Part shown: piece after piece, positions 1-5,617 of the stretch
How positions within the stretch are numbered: the first letter of the stretch is position 1
Layout of the letters: each line of letters starts with the position of its first letter
Assembly: GCA_020845695.1 (NCBI GenBank)
Contig: JADLFG010000062.1
Span: 1-5,814, forward strand
DNA length: 5,814 bases
Reading direction: 5' to 3'
Origin: Thermoleophilia bacterium
GTDB taxonomy: Bacteria; Actinomycetota; Thermoleophilia; Gaiellales; Gaiellaceae
Translations under genes and position numbers: made by a program
Notes under the pieces: generated by a model
What the model was told of the DNA's origin: nothing
Databases searched by the model: none
What the model saw: only the letters and a program-made list of their open reading frames with translations

Positions 1-127
1 CTGACGGCCCGGCTCGGCCGGGCCGGACCCGCGCACAAGCCGGGCGCAGCCCGGCGCTCACCCCCGCGGCTGACGGCCCGGCTCGGCCGGGCCGGACCCG
101 CGCACAAGCCGGGCGCAGCCCGGCGCT
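1..127. repeat. Two direct 58-nt repeats, each with twin GC hairpins (REP-like)
   Basis: Positions 1-58 and 70-127 are identical over 58 nt and are separated by an 11-nt spacer, giving a 69-nt period. Each copy carries two strong stem-loops: 5-13 with 17-25 (9 bp, loop TCG) and 39-45 with 49-55 (7 bp, loop GCA); in the second copy these are 74-94 and 108-124. The arms share GCCGGGC/GCCCGGC, so the left and right hairpins can also pair with each other. There is no T-run on either strand, so they do not look like classical intrinsic terminators. They lie 14 nt past the stop codon of the methyltransferase gene. The first copy starts at the window edge, so more copies may lie to the left. A REP-like intergenic element or a 3'-end stabiliser or terminator for the operon is possible; the function is not known. 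Confidence 0.9.
74..124 (-). terminator. Possible 3'-end hairpin pair after the operon
   Basis: Read on the minus strand, the first structures after the methyltransferase stop at 141-143 are the hairpins at 124-108 (7 bp, 3-nt loop) and 94-74 (9 bp, 3-nt loop), and both recur in the left repeat copy. Very stable GC stems without a U-tract are often proposed as terminators or RNA-end protectors in high-GC genomes. That role is inferred only from position and stability. Confidence 0.35.
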
Positions 128-140
128 TACCGTCCTTCGC

Positions 141-905
141 TCAGCCTCTGCGGGCGACGTACCAGCCCACGCCGAGCTCGAAGCCGAGCCCGTCATCGCC
201 CCTGCGGAGCGCAAGGCCTCCTGCCGCCTCGCTGCCGACGGCCCGCTCGGCGACCGCGAGCACGCGGGCCCGGGCCTCGCCCTCGCAGCCGGCAAGCGCG
301 AGGAACTCGCCGAGATTGCGCTGCTCGCGGGCGATCTCGACGCGCTCCACGCGAAGGCCGGCATCCTCGAGCAACGTGCGGAGCTCGGCGTCGGCGAGCG
401 TCCGCACGTGCGAGGGGTCGCGGAGCGTCTCGATTCTCTCCTGCAGTGCGGCCGCCCCGGGGCCGTCGGGTGCGATCTGATCGACGACGAGCACGAGCCC
501 GCCCGGGCGAACGACGCGGGCGAGCTCCCGGATCGCCGCCTCCGGGCGAGCCAGGTGATGGAGCGTGCGACCCGACGTGGCGAGATCGAACGCTCCGTCC
601 GGGAACGGCATCGCCAGCGCGTCCCCCACGAGCAGCTCGACGTTCGGGTACGCGGCCGCTCGGCTTCTCGCCTCCTCGATCATCGCCGGCACGAGGTCGA
701 TGCCGACGACGGAGCCTACGAGCGGTGCGAGCGCGAACGCGATCGGTCCCGTTCCGGTGCCCGCGTCGACGGCCCGCTCGTCGCCGGCGAGCGGGACGAG
801 CTGCCGGATGCGCTCACGGATCCCGTCGATCCGTCGCTCTCCGAGCTCGGCGAGCCTTGCCGCGCTCGCCGCGAACCTCGCCTGCGTGACGTCCTCGTGG
901 CTCAC
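141..905 (-). CDS. Class I SAM-dependent methyltransferase (Methyltransf_11/UbiE-like)
   Basis: A 254-residue cytosolic protein with a Rossmann-type methyltransferase domain. Motif I, the SAM-binding glycine loop, is VDAGTGTG at residues 46-53. The acidic end of strand beta-2 is GID at 68-70, VGDALAMPFPDGAFD (93-107) covers motifs II/III, and RVVRPGGLVLVVDQ (130-143) is the post-motif III strand. The segment with DPSHVRTL (163-170) and LAGCEG (204-209) resembles the C-terminal part of uncharacterised actinobacterial type 11 methyltransferases. The substrate cannot be read from sequence; UbiE/menaquinone-type, other small-molecule or modification roles are all open. The start is GTG at 905, 7 nt after the stop of the nucleotidyltransferase gene. 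An AGGAGG lies only 2 nt upstream, unusually close, so the start is probable but not certain. It is the last gene of the cluster and is followed by the hairpin repeats. Confidence 0.9.
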   Translation of the reverse strand: MSHEDVTQARFAASAARLAELGERRIDGIRERIRQLVPLAGDERAVDAGTGTGPIAFALAPLVGSVVGIDLVPAMIEEARSRAAAYPNVELLVGDALAMPFPDGAFDLATSGRTLHHLARPEAAIRELARVVRPGGLVLVVDQIAPDGPGAAALQERIETLRDPSHVRTLADAELRTLLEDAGLRVERVEIAREQRNLGEFLALAGCEGEARARVLAVAERAVGSEAAGGLALRRGDDGLGFELGVGWYVARRG

Positions 906-912
906 CGCCTCC

Positions 913-1950
913 TCACCCCTCCTCCGTCTCCTCGGCCAGTCGCGCGGCGAGTGCCAGGGCCTCCTCGCGGGTCGAGATCGTGCCCGCCGCTCGTTCCTCG
1001 GCGACGGCGGTCAGCACCTGGCCGATCAGCGGGCCCGGGGGGAGCCCCAGCTCATCTCCCCTGAGCAGCGGCTCCGTGGGCTCCGCAGCCCGCGCCGTCT
1101 CGACCGCCGGAACCAGCTCCGGTGCTCCGAGGAAGAGAAGCGCCTCGAGCGCCCAGGGCCCGGTGCGACGCAGGAAGCGATGCAGCTCACGAGGCGAGGT
1201 GTCGGCCGGAAGCCGGGCAGTCAGCAGCGTCCGCGCCAGCCGGCGCTGCTCGTTGGAGATCGGCAGGCGCTCGAGCGAGCGGCCGAGCGCCGCCACGAGC
1301 AGGAGGGTTGCCGGGGCATCCTCGGGCAGCCGCTCGACCCGCTCGCTCGTCCCGCCAAGCTGTCCGAGGAGCCCGAGCGCTTCGAGGCGCAACCAGCCAC
1401 GCCGGCTCAGCCGGGTGAGCTCGCCGAGGATCCGCTCTCCGGCCGGCCTTCCGACGAGTGTCGCGTCTCGCCGGACGAGTGCCTCGGTTCGCGGCTCGAG
1501 CCGCAGCCCGAGCTCGTCCTCGAGCCGTACCGCGCGCAGCAGGCGCAACGGATCGTCGTGGAACACCGTCTCGGAGACTGCCCGGAGCGTCCCCGCCTCC
1601 AGGTCCGTGACGCCGGCGAACGGATCGACGAGCTCATCGCCGTTGAGCGGCCGGGCGATCGCGTTCACGGTGAAGTCGCGGGCGCCGAGGTCGTCGTGGA
1701 TCGTGCCGCGCAGCGGGGTGAAGTCGACCGTCGCCTCACCGCCGACCGCCACCCGCCACGCGCCGTGGCGCTCCGAGAGCGGGAACAGCGCGCCGTCGAC
1801 CTGCTCGCGGTAGGCGCGGGCTGCGGCCGCCGGGTCGTGGCAGGCGATGTCGACGTCCACTACCGGTCGACCGAGCCGCTCGTCGCGGATCGCACCGCCG
1901 ACGACATAGGCCTCCTGCCCGGCGAGCACACGCCGGATCCCGTCACGCAT
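913..1950 (-). CDS. cca: Class II tRNA nucleotidyltransferase (CCA- or CC-adding), no HD domain
   Basis: A 345-residue member of the CCA-adding/poly(A) polymerase family, which adds nucleotides to the tRNA 3' end. Visible motifs: VGGAIRD (17-23), the catalytic metal pair DVD (32-34, motif A), ARDFTVNAIA (90-99, motif B, with Ala where the first Arg of RRDFT is usual), DPFAGVTDLEAGTLRAV (109-125), DDPLRLLRAVR (132-142, the EDxxR nucleotide-selection motif as DDxxR), and GERILGEL (171-178). A C-terminal segment PPGPLIGQVL (304-313) is typical of bacterial enzymes of this group. No HD phosphohydrolase domain is seen. Between motifs A and B, VDFTPLRG (75-82) runs almost directly into TIHDDLGARDFT, so the flexible loop of about 15 residues found in full CCA enzymes seems absent. 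That trait is known for CC-adding enzymes. The ATG at 1950 overlaps the alr stop by 8 nt with no clear Shine-Dalgarno, which suggests translational coupling. Family is certain; CCA versus CC specificity is inference. Confidence 0.93.
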   Translation of the reverse strand: MRDGIRRVLAGQEAYVVGGAIRDERLGRPVVDVDIACHDPAAAARAYREQVDGALFPLSERHGAWRVAVGGEATVDFTPLRGTIHDDLGARDFTVNAIARPLNGDELVDPFAGVTDLEAGTLRAVSETVFHDDPLRLLRAVRLEDELGLRLEPRTEALVRRDATLVGRPAGERILGELTRLSRRGWLRLEALGLLGQLGGTSERVERLPEDAPATLLLVAALGRSLERLPISNEQRRLARTLLTARLPADTSPRELHRFLRRTGPWALEALLFLGAPELVPAVETARAAEPTEPLLRGDELGLPPGPLIGQVLTAVAEERAAGTISTREEALALAARLAEETEEG

Positions 1951-2971
1951 CGATCACGAGCCGCTCGGCCCTGCGCGACGCGCTGCGAACGGCGCACGTC
2001 ACCTCGTAGTTGATCGTGCCCGCAACGCGGGCGTGCTCCTCGGCCAGCAGGCCGTCTCCGATCAGCGCCACCTCCGCGCCGACCGGCTCGTCGTGCAGCT
2101 CGACCGCGAAGGAGTCCATCGACACGCGGCCGATCACGCGCCGCCGGGCGCCGGCGACGAGCACCTCCGTTCCCGAGTAGTCGCGGCGGAACCCGTCCGC
2201 GTAGCCCACGGGAACCAGCCCGATCCGGGTGTGCCGCCCGGCCACGAACCGGCGACCGTAGCCCGTGCTCTCCCCGGGGGCGAGGGTCTTCGCCTGCGCG
2301 ACGTAGCTGCGCCACGACAGCACCGGGCGAAGCCCGTCGGTCGCCGGGTCGCGACCGAACGGCGAGAGCCCGTAGAGCGCGATCCCGCAGCGGACCGCGT
2401 CGAGGCGGGAATCGGGGTAGCGAATCGCGGCCGCGCTGTTTGCAAGGTGGCGAAGAGCCCGCGGAAAGCGATCCGCGAGGCGGAGGAACTGCTCCAGCTG
2501 GTGCGCGGCGAAGGCCCCGTCCTCCTCGTCGGCGGTGGCGAGATGGCTCATCAGCCCGACGACGCGCTCCGGCGACACCTCGTCGAGCTCGTCCGGTGAC
2601 ATCCCCCAGCGCCCCATGCCGGTGTCGACCTTCGCGTGCACCCGGAGGCCGGTCGGCAGCTCCGGGCTCGAAGCCGTCACCTCGAGATCGCACTCGCGGG
2701 CGAGTTCGTCCTCGCCCGGCGCGAGCGGTCCGAGGACGAGCACGCGGACGTCCGCGTGAGCTCGGCGGAGCTCCTCGCCCTCCTGCACGGTCGCGACGCA
2801 GAGCGCGGAGGCGCCGGCCTGCAGCGCCGCTCCGGCGACGTCGAGGGCACCGTGCCCGTACGCGTCGGCCTTGACGACGGCCCACAGCTCGGCGGGCGAC
2901 ACGAGGGTCGCGAGCCAGGCCACGTTGTGCCGGACGGCGGCAAGATCGACGGTGAGCTGCGAGCGGCGCAT
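1943..2971 (-). CDS. alr: Alanine racemase (PLP-dependent)
   Basis: A 342-residue cytosolic fold-type III PLP enzyme that interconverts L- and D-alanine, supplying D-Ala for peptidoglycan. The PLP-binding signature is VVKADAYGHG (32-41), with Lys34 the Schiff-base lysine. HAKVDTGMGRWGM (112-124) carries the lysine (Lys114) equivalent to the carbamylated one in the Geobacillus enzyme. HLANSAA is at 175-181. VRCGIALYGL (193-202) holds the Arg that contacts the pyridine nitrogen, with Cys after it in place of the more common Pro. Tyr238 in STGYGR is the second catalytic base. GYADGF (256-261), GRVSMDSF (281-288) and GTINYEVTC (318-326) complete the C-terminal beta domain. Length is slightly short but complete. 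The ATG at 2971 has GAGG (2982-2979) 7 nt upstream, and the LiaF-like gene ends 21 nt before it. It overlaps the nucleotidyltransferase start by 8 nt. The acpS-nnr-alr neighbourhood is typical of Actinobacteria. Confidence 0.97.
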   Translation of the reverse strand: MRRSQLTVDLAAVRHNVAWLATLVSPAELWAVVKADAYGHGALDVAGAALQAGASALCVATVQEGEELRRAHADVRVLVLGPLAPGEDELARECDLEVTASSPELPTGLRVHAKVDTGMGRWGMSPDELDEVSPERVVGLMSHLATADEEDGAFAAHQLEQFLRLADRFPRALRHLANSAAAIRYPDSRLDAVRCGIALYGLSPFGRDPATDGLRPVLSWRSYVAQAKTLAPGESTGYGRRFVAGRHTRIGLVPVGYADGFRRDYSGTEVLVAGARRRVIGRVSMDSFAVELHDEPVGAEVALIGDGLLAEEHARVAGTINYEVTCAVRSASRRAERLVIDA

Positions 2972-2992
2972 CGGGCTGCCTCGACCGCCGCG

Positions 2993-3316
2993 TCAGGCGC
3001 CCTCGGCCCGCTCCTTGACCTCGACCCCGCCGAAGACCGCGTACGCGCGAACCGCGAACGCGGGCCCGTCGCCGGCAACGACCGTGACCGACCTCGCCCC
3101 GAAGAGGCTCAATCCACTCAGGCTGACGCGGGAGCCGGCCGGAGCGATGACCTCGATCCCCCCGAAGATCGCAACGGCCGTGAGCGCGGCGCCCTCACCC
3201 GGAGGCGACGCCGTGAGGTCGATGTCACCACCTCCGAGCACCGCGATCGCCGTCTGCTTCGTCCAGCCGGGCGCGAACGGACGCTTGTCGAACCCGCCGA
3301 AGATCGCAACGTTCAT
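2993..3316 (-). CDS. Small LiaF-like C-terminal domain protein, membrane-less
   Basis: A 107-residue protein built from repeated strand-turn units: AIFGGF (4-9), AVLGGG (25-30), AIFGGIEV (49-56), LFGARSV (71-77) and AVFGGVEV (93-100), recurring every 21-24 residues. This pattern matches the C-terminal domain of LiaF-type cell-wall-active antibiotic response proteins and related DUF1707-containing proteins, and predicts a small beta-solenoid. Family members usually also carry transmembrane helices or a DUF1707 segment. Here there is only the repeat domain, with no signal peptide or membrane segment, so it should be cytosolic. LiaF represses a cell-envelope stress sensor kinase in Firmicutes; that role cannot be transferred here. 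The ATG at 3316 shares one base with the nnr stop (TGATG) and has GAGAGGAG (3332-3325) 8 nt upstream, so start and coupling are well supported. The function is unknown; its position before alr hints at an envelope link. Confidence 0.85.
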   Translation of the reverse strand: MNVAIFGGFDKRPFAPGWTKQTAIAVLGGGDIDLTASPPGEGAALTAVAIFGGIEVIAPAGSRVSLSGLSLFGARSVTVVAGDGPAFAVRAYAVFGGVEVKERAEGA

Positions 3317-4815
3317 CAGCTCTGCTCCTCTCCGTGCGAGAGCGCCGGCGACAGGGCGTCGACGACGTCGCTCGCGATCATCCCGGCAGTCCCGTGGCGG
3401 CGGGCGGCGACCCCGGCGGCAACACCCTGCGCCGTGGCCGCTGCGGCGGCGGCGAGGCCGGGCTCCATGCCCTTGGCAAGAAAGGCGGCGAGGATGCCGG
3501 TGAGCACGTCACCGCTCCCGGCCGTCGCCAGCCCCGGATTGCCGAGGTCGGAGACGATCTCGCCCCTGCCGCGGCCCGAGACGATCGTATCGACGCCCTT
3601 GAGGAGGACCACGGCGCCGGTCTCGGCGGCACCCGCCCGGACCGCGTCGAGGCGACGCGCATGTACGCGCTCGGAGCCCCAGCCGAGCAGCCGTCCGAGC
3701 TCGCCCGCATGGGGCGTGAGCACGGTGGGCGGCTCGCGGGCGAACACCCAGTCGAGGTGACCGGCGACCGCAAAGAGCCCGTCGGCGTCGAGCACGACCG
3801 GAAGCTCGAGCCGTTCGAGGAGGAGCCGCACGAGCTCCCTCGCACCCTCGGTCCTCCCCAGGCCGGGGCCGATCGCAACCGCCCGCGCACGGGACGCGAG
3901 CGCGAGGACCGGCTCGAGTGCCTCGGGAGTCAGATGGCCGTCCTCGTCGGGACAGGGCCGGCTCATGACTTCGAGCAGCCTGAGCTCGAAGACGGGATTC
4001 AGGCCGGCCGGAACGGCCGCGAACACGATCCCGGCACCGGCCCGTAGCGCCGCCTCTGCAGTCAGGCAGGGCGCCCCGGTGAGGCCGGTCGAGCCGCCGA
4101 CGACGAGCACGGACCCGGCGCTGTACTTGTTGTCCCTCGCCGTTCGCCGCGGCACGAGGTCGAGCACGGACGGCAGCGCACGGCAGGCGAGCGTGTCTCC
4201 GCGCTCGACGCCGATGTCGGCGACCTCGACGTCGCCCGCGTGAAAGCGGCCCGGAGCGATCGCGAGCCCGAGCTTGCGATGGTGAAAGGTCACCGTGACG
4301 TCCGCGCGGACGGCGGCGCCGGGCACACGGCCGGTCGAGGCGTCGATCCCGGAGGGGACATCGACGGCGACGACCGGCGCGCCGGTCGCATTGATCGCCT
4401 CGATCGCGGCCGCAGCCTCGGGGCGTGGAGACCCCGCAAAGCCCGTGCCGAAGAGCGCGTCCACGACCACCTCGGCCGTGCCCGGGTCGGCGACGAACGA
4501 GAGCCCGGCCTCCTTCGCCCGTGCGAGATTCACCGCGGCGTCGCCGGCGACACGGGCCTCGTCGGCGAGCAGGCGGATCTCGACCGCGAGCCCCGCCGCA
4601 TGCAGCAGCCGACCGACCACGAGCCCGTCGCCCCCGTTCGCGCCCGGCCCGCACCAGATCGAGACGCGCCTCGCGTCCGAGTGACGGCGCCGGACGGTCT
4701 CCGCGACCGCCGCGCCTGCCCGTTCCATGAGCTCGAGCGTCGGGCCCGCGTAGGCGCCCTCCGCCGCGCGCATCTCCTCGGCGGTCGAGAGCGGCTCCCC
4801 CCAGGGTGGGATCAC
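3316..4815 (-). CDS. nnr: Bifunctional NAD(P)HX epimerase / ADP-dependent dehydratase
   Basis: A 499-residue cytosolic metabolite-repair enzyme. The N-terminal YjeF_N domain (about 1-215) epimerises R- and S-NAD(P)HX; the C-terminal carbohydrate-kinase-like domain (about 225-490) dehydrates S-NAD(P)HX back to NAD(P)H using ADP. N-terminal signatures: GPGANGGDGLVVGR (56-69), DALFGTG (119-125) and VVAVDVPSGID (148-158). C-terminal signatures: GSVLVVGGSTGLTGAP (234-249), GPGLGR (316-321), VLDADGL (341-347), LTPHAGELGRLLG (366-378), LLKGVDTIV (404-412) and the anion-hole/catalytic segment NPGLATAGSGDVLTG (426-440). Length and domain order match the family, and no key motif is missing. The start is GTG at 4815, overlapping the acpS stop by 4 nt (GTGA), with GGGGAG (4829-4824) 8 nt upstream. 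Function is assigned from the family and is secure. Confidence 0.97.
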   Translation of the reverse strand: MIPPWGEPLSTAEEMRAAEGAYAGPTLELMERAGAAVAETVRRRHSDARRVSIWCGPGANGGDGLVVGRLLHAAGLAVEIRLLADEARVAGDAAVNLARAKEAGLSFVADPGTAEVVVDALFGTGFAGSPRPEAAAAIEAINATGAPVVAVDVPSGIDASTGRVPGAAVRADVTVTFHHRKLGLAIAPGRFHAGDVEVADIGVERGDTLACRALPSVLDLVPRRTARDNKYSAGSVLVVGGSTGLTGAPCLTAEAALRAGAGIVFAAVPAGLNPVFELRLLEVMSRPCPDEDGHLTPEALEPVLALASRARAVAIGPGLGRTEGARELVRLLLERLELPVVLDADGLFAVAGHLDWVFAREPPTVLTPHAGELGRLLGWGSERVHARRLDAVRAGAAETGAVVLLKGVDTIVSGRGRGEIVSDLGNPGLATAGSGDVLTGILAAFLAKGMEPGLAAAAAATAQGVAAGVAARRHGTAGMIASDVVDALSPALSHGEEQS

Positions 4816-5177
4816 GCCGCCGGCTCCCCGATCGCGCAGATCGCGGCCGCGAGGTCTCGCGAATGCGTCATCGAGACGTCGATCTCCCCGGCCCCGACCC
4901 GTTCGGCCCAGGCGGCCGTCTTCCCCGTCAGCCGCACGCCGGGCTTCGGACGGCCGGCGATCTCGATCTCGTGCCAGGTGAAGTGGACGCCGCAGCCGAG
5001 AGCCTTCCCGACCGCCTCCTTCCCCGCGAAACGCGCCGCGTAGTGCTGGGGAGGGTTCGGCCGCGAGTCGCAGTACGCACGCTCGGCATCGGTGAAGACC
5101 CGCTCACGGAAGCCGGGATAGCGCTCGAGCGCCGCAGCGACCCGGGCGATCTCGATCAGGTCGACACCGATTCGCAC
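4812..5177 (-). CDS. acpS: Holo-[acyl-carrier-protein] synthase
   Basis: A 121-residue AcpS-type phosphopantetheinyl transferase. It moves 4'-phosphopantetheine from CoA to the conserved serine of acyl carrier protein, activating it for fatty acid synthesis. Signatures: MRIGVDLIEIARV (1-13) with Asp6 as Mg ligand; ARFAGKEAVGKALG (48-61) with Lys53, Glu54 (second Mg ligand) and Lys57; and SMTHSRDLAAAICA (102-115), the usual C-terminal strand region. Length is typical of these trimer-forming enzymes. GTG at 5177 is the only reasonable start: a stop codon lies 5 codons upstream in frame, and the protein begins at the expected residue. There is no clear Shine-Dalgarno. It appears to be the first gene of the cluster, with the HAD relic upstream, and overlaps nnr by 4 nt. 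Confidence 0.96.
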   Translation of the reverse strand: MRIGVDLIEIARVAAALERYPGFRERVFTDAERAYCDSRPNPPQHYAARFAGKEAVGKALGCGVHFTWHEIEIAGRPKPGVRLTGKTAAWAERVGAGEIDVSMTHSRDLAAAICAIGEPAA

Positions 5178-5195
5178 GGCCCAATCATGTCAGGC
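5165..5195 (-). promoter_or_regulatory. acpS: Candidate -10 box for leaderless acpS/operon transcript
   Basis: On the minus strand the sequence before the acpS GTG reads CATGATTGGGCC. CATGAT (5188-5183) differs from the TATAAT-type consensus mainly at its first base and lies 5 nt before the start codon, about where a -10 box would sit for a transcript beginning at or just before the GTG. No Shine-Dalgarno and no good -35 box are seen. Leaderless mRNAs are common in Actinobacteria. This is a weak pattern call. Confidence 0.25.
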
Positions 5196-5267
5196 GAGCC
5201 AGCCGGGAGATCCGCGATAAAGTCGAGCACGGCCGTGGGCCCCGGATCGGCGCCTGCCAGCGTCTCC

Positions 5268-5528
5268 TCACGGAACCTGCCGGCCGGCGAGGCGGCGCCC
5301 GGCCGCGAGCGGCGTCGTCTCGCGCTCGGCAGTGTCGATGGCGAAGCCGAGCTCCCGCAGCTTCCCGGCAAGCGCTGTGCGCGAGCGGATCGTGTTGCTC
5401 GTGACGAAGCGAAGGCGGTGACCGTCCCGGCGCAGCCGCGTGATCGCGTCGACCGCCCCGGGAAGGGCCGCTCCCGACGGGACCAGGTCGCCGTCGATGT
5501 CGAGCAGGATCGCGACCGCGGCCCGAGT
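5268..5528 (-). pseudogene. N-terminal fragment of a HAD-superfamily (IIA, NagD/HDHD2-like) hydrolase
   Basis: Between a TAG (5531-5529) and a TGA (5270-5268) one frame encodes 86 residues that read as the start of a HAD phosphatase. AVAILLDIDGDLVPSG (4-19) holds motif I, with nucleophile Asp10 and Asp12; LPGAVDAITRLRRDGHRLRF (22-41) leads to FVTSNT (41-46), motif II; then comes a helix with LRELGF (58-63). This is the order seen in subclass IIA phosphatases. No ATG, GTG or TTG occurs in frame between the upstream stop and motif I, and the frame ends before the cap domain and motifs III and IV, so the product could not be active. Intact relatives are about 250 residues or longer. I read it as a decayed, 5'- and 3'-damaged gene in the divergent intergenic region; assembly frameshifts are the alternative. 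Confidence 0.7.
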
Positions 5529-5617
5529 CTACGCCGCACCGCGGGTCACGCCGACGGGTGCGTACGTCAGAATCCATCGACCCCGCCCCGCTGTCTCGGA
5601 GGAGCCCGGACGAGAGG
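5529..5617 (+). promoter_or_regulatory. Upstream region of the MFS gene with a distant Shine-Dalgarno
   Basis: This 89-nt stretch separates the HAD relic from the divergent transporter gene and must carry the transporter's promoter unless transcription starts further left. A GGAGGAG at 5598-5604 is the best ribosome-binding site but sits 13 nt before the ATG, farther than usual. A short palindrome CGTACG lies at 5561-5566 inside imperfect GACG...CGTC arms (5553-5567) and could be an operator. No convincing -10/-35 pair was found. Confidence 0.3.

Noticed and set aside
1..127. CRISPR array
   Set aside because: There are only two repeats, the 11-nt spacer is far too short, the repeats hold two internal hairpins, and no cas genes are nearby.
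1..127. Classical intrinsic terminator
   Set aside because: Stems are strong but no T-run follows on either strand, so only a tentative 3'-end role was recorded.
193..222. Alanine racemase Cys after the pyridine-contacting Arg as an anomaly
   Set aside because: VRCG in place of VRPG at residues 193-196 of alr is, to my knowledge, a common natural variant in actinobacterial enzymes and not a defect. The coordinates given here are protein-scale placeholders; the codons lie near 2383-2395.
565..2013. Long plus-strand open frame of 482 codons
   Set aside because: It lies antisense to the methyltransferase and nucleotidyltransferase genes, has arginine/proline-rich low-complexity composition and no recognisable domain. 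Long antisense frames are expected at this G+C content.
1860..2885. Minus-strand open frame of 341 codons overlapping alr
   Set aside because: It is alr read in a different frame, extremely arginine-rich; alr itself has all its catalytic motifs.
2636..3760. Plus-strand open frame of 374 codons
   Set aside because: It is antisense across alr, the LiaF-like gene and nnr, with biased composition and no motifs; a shadow of the real genes.
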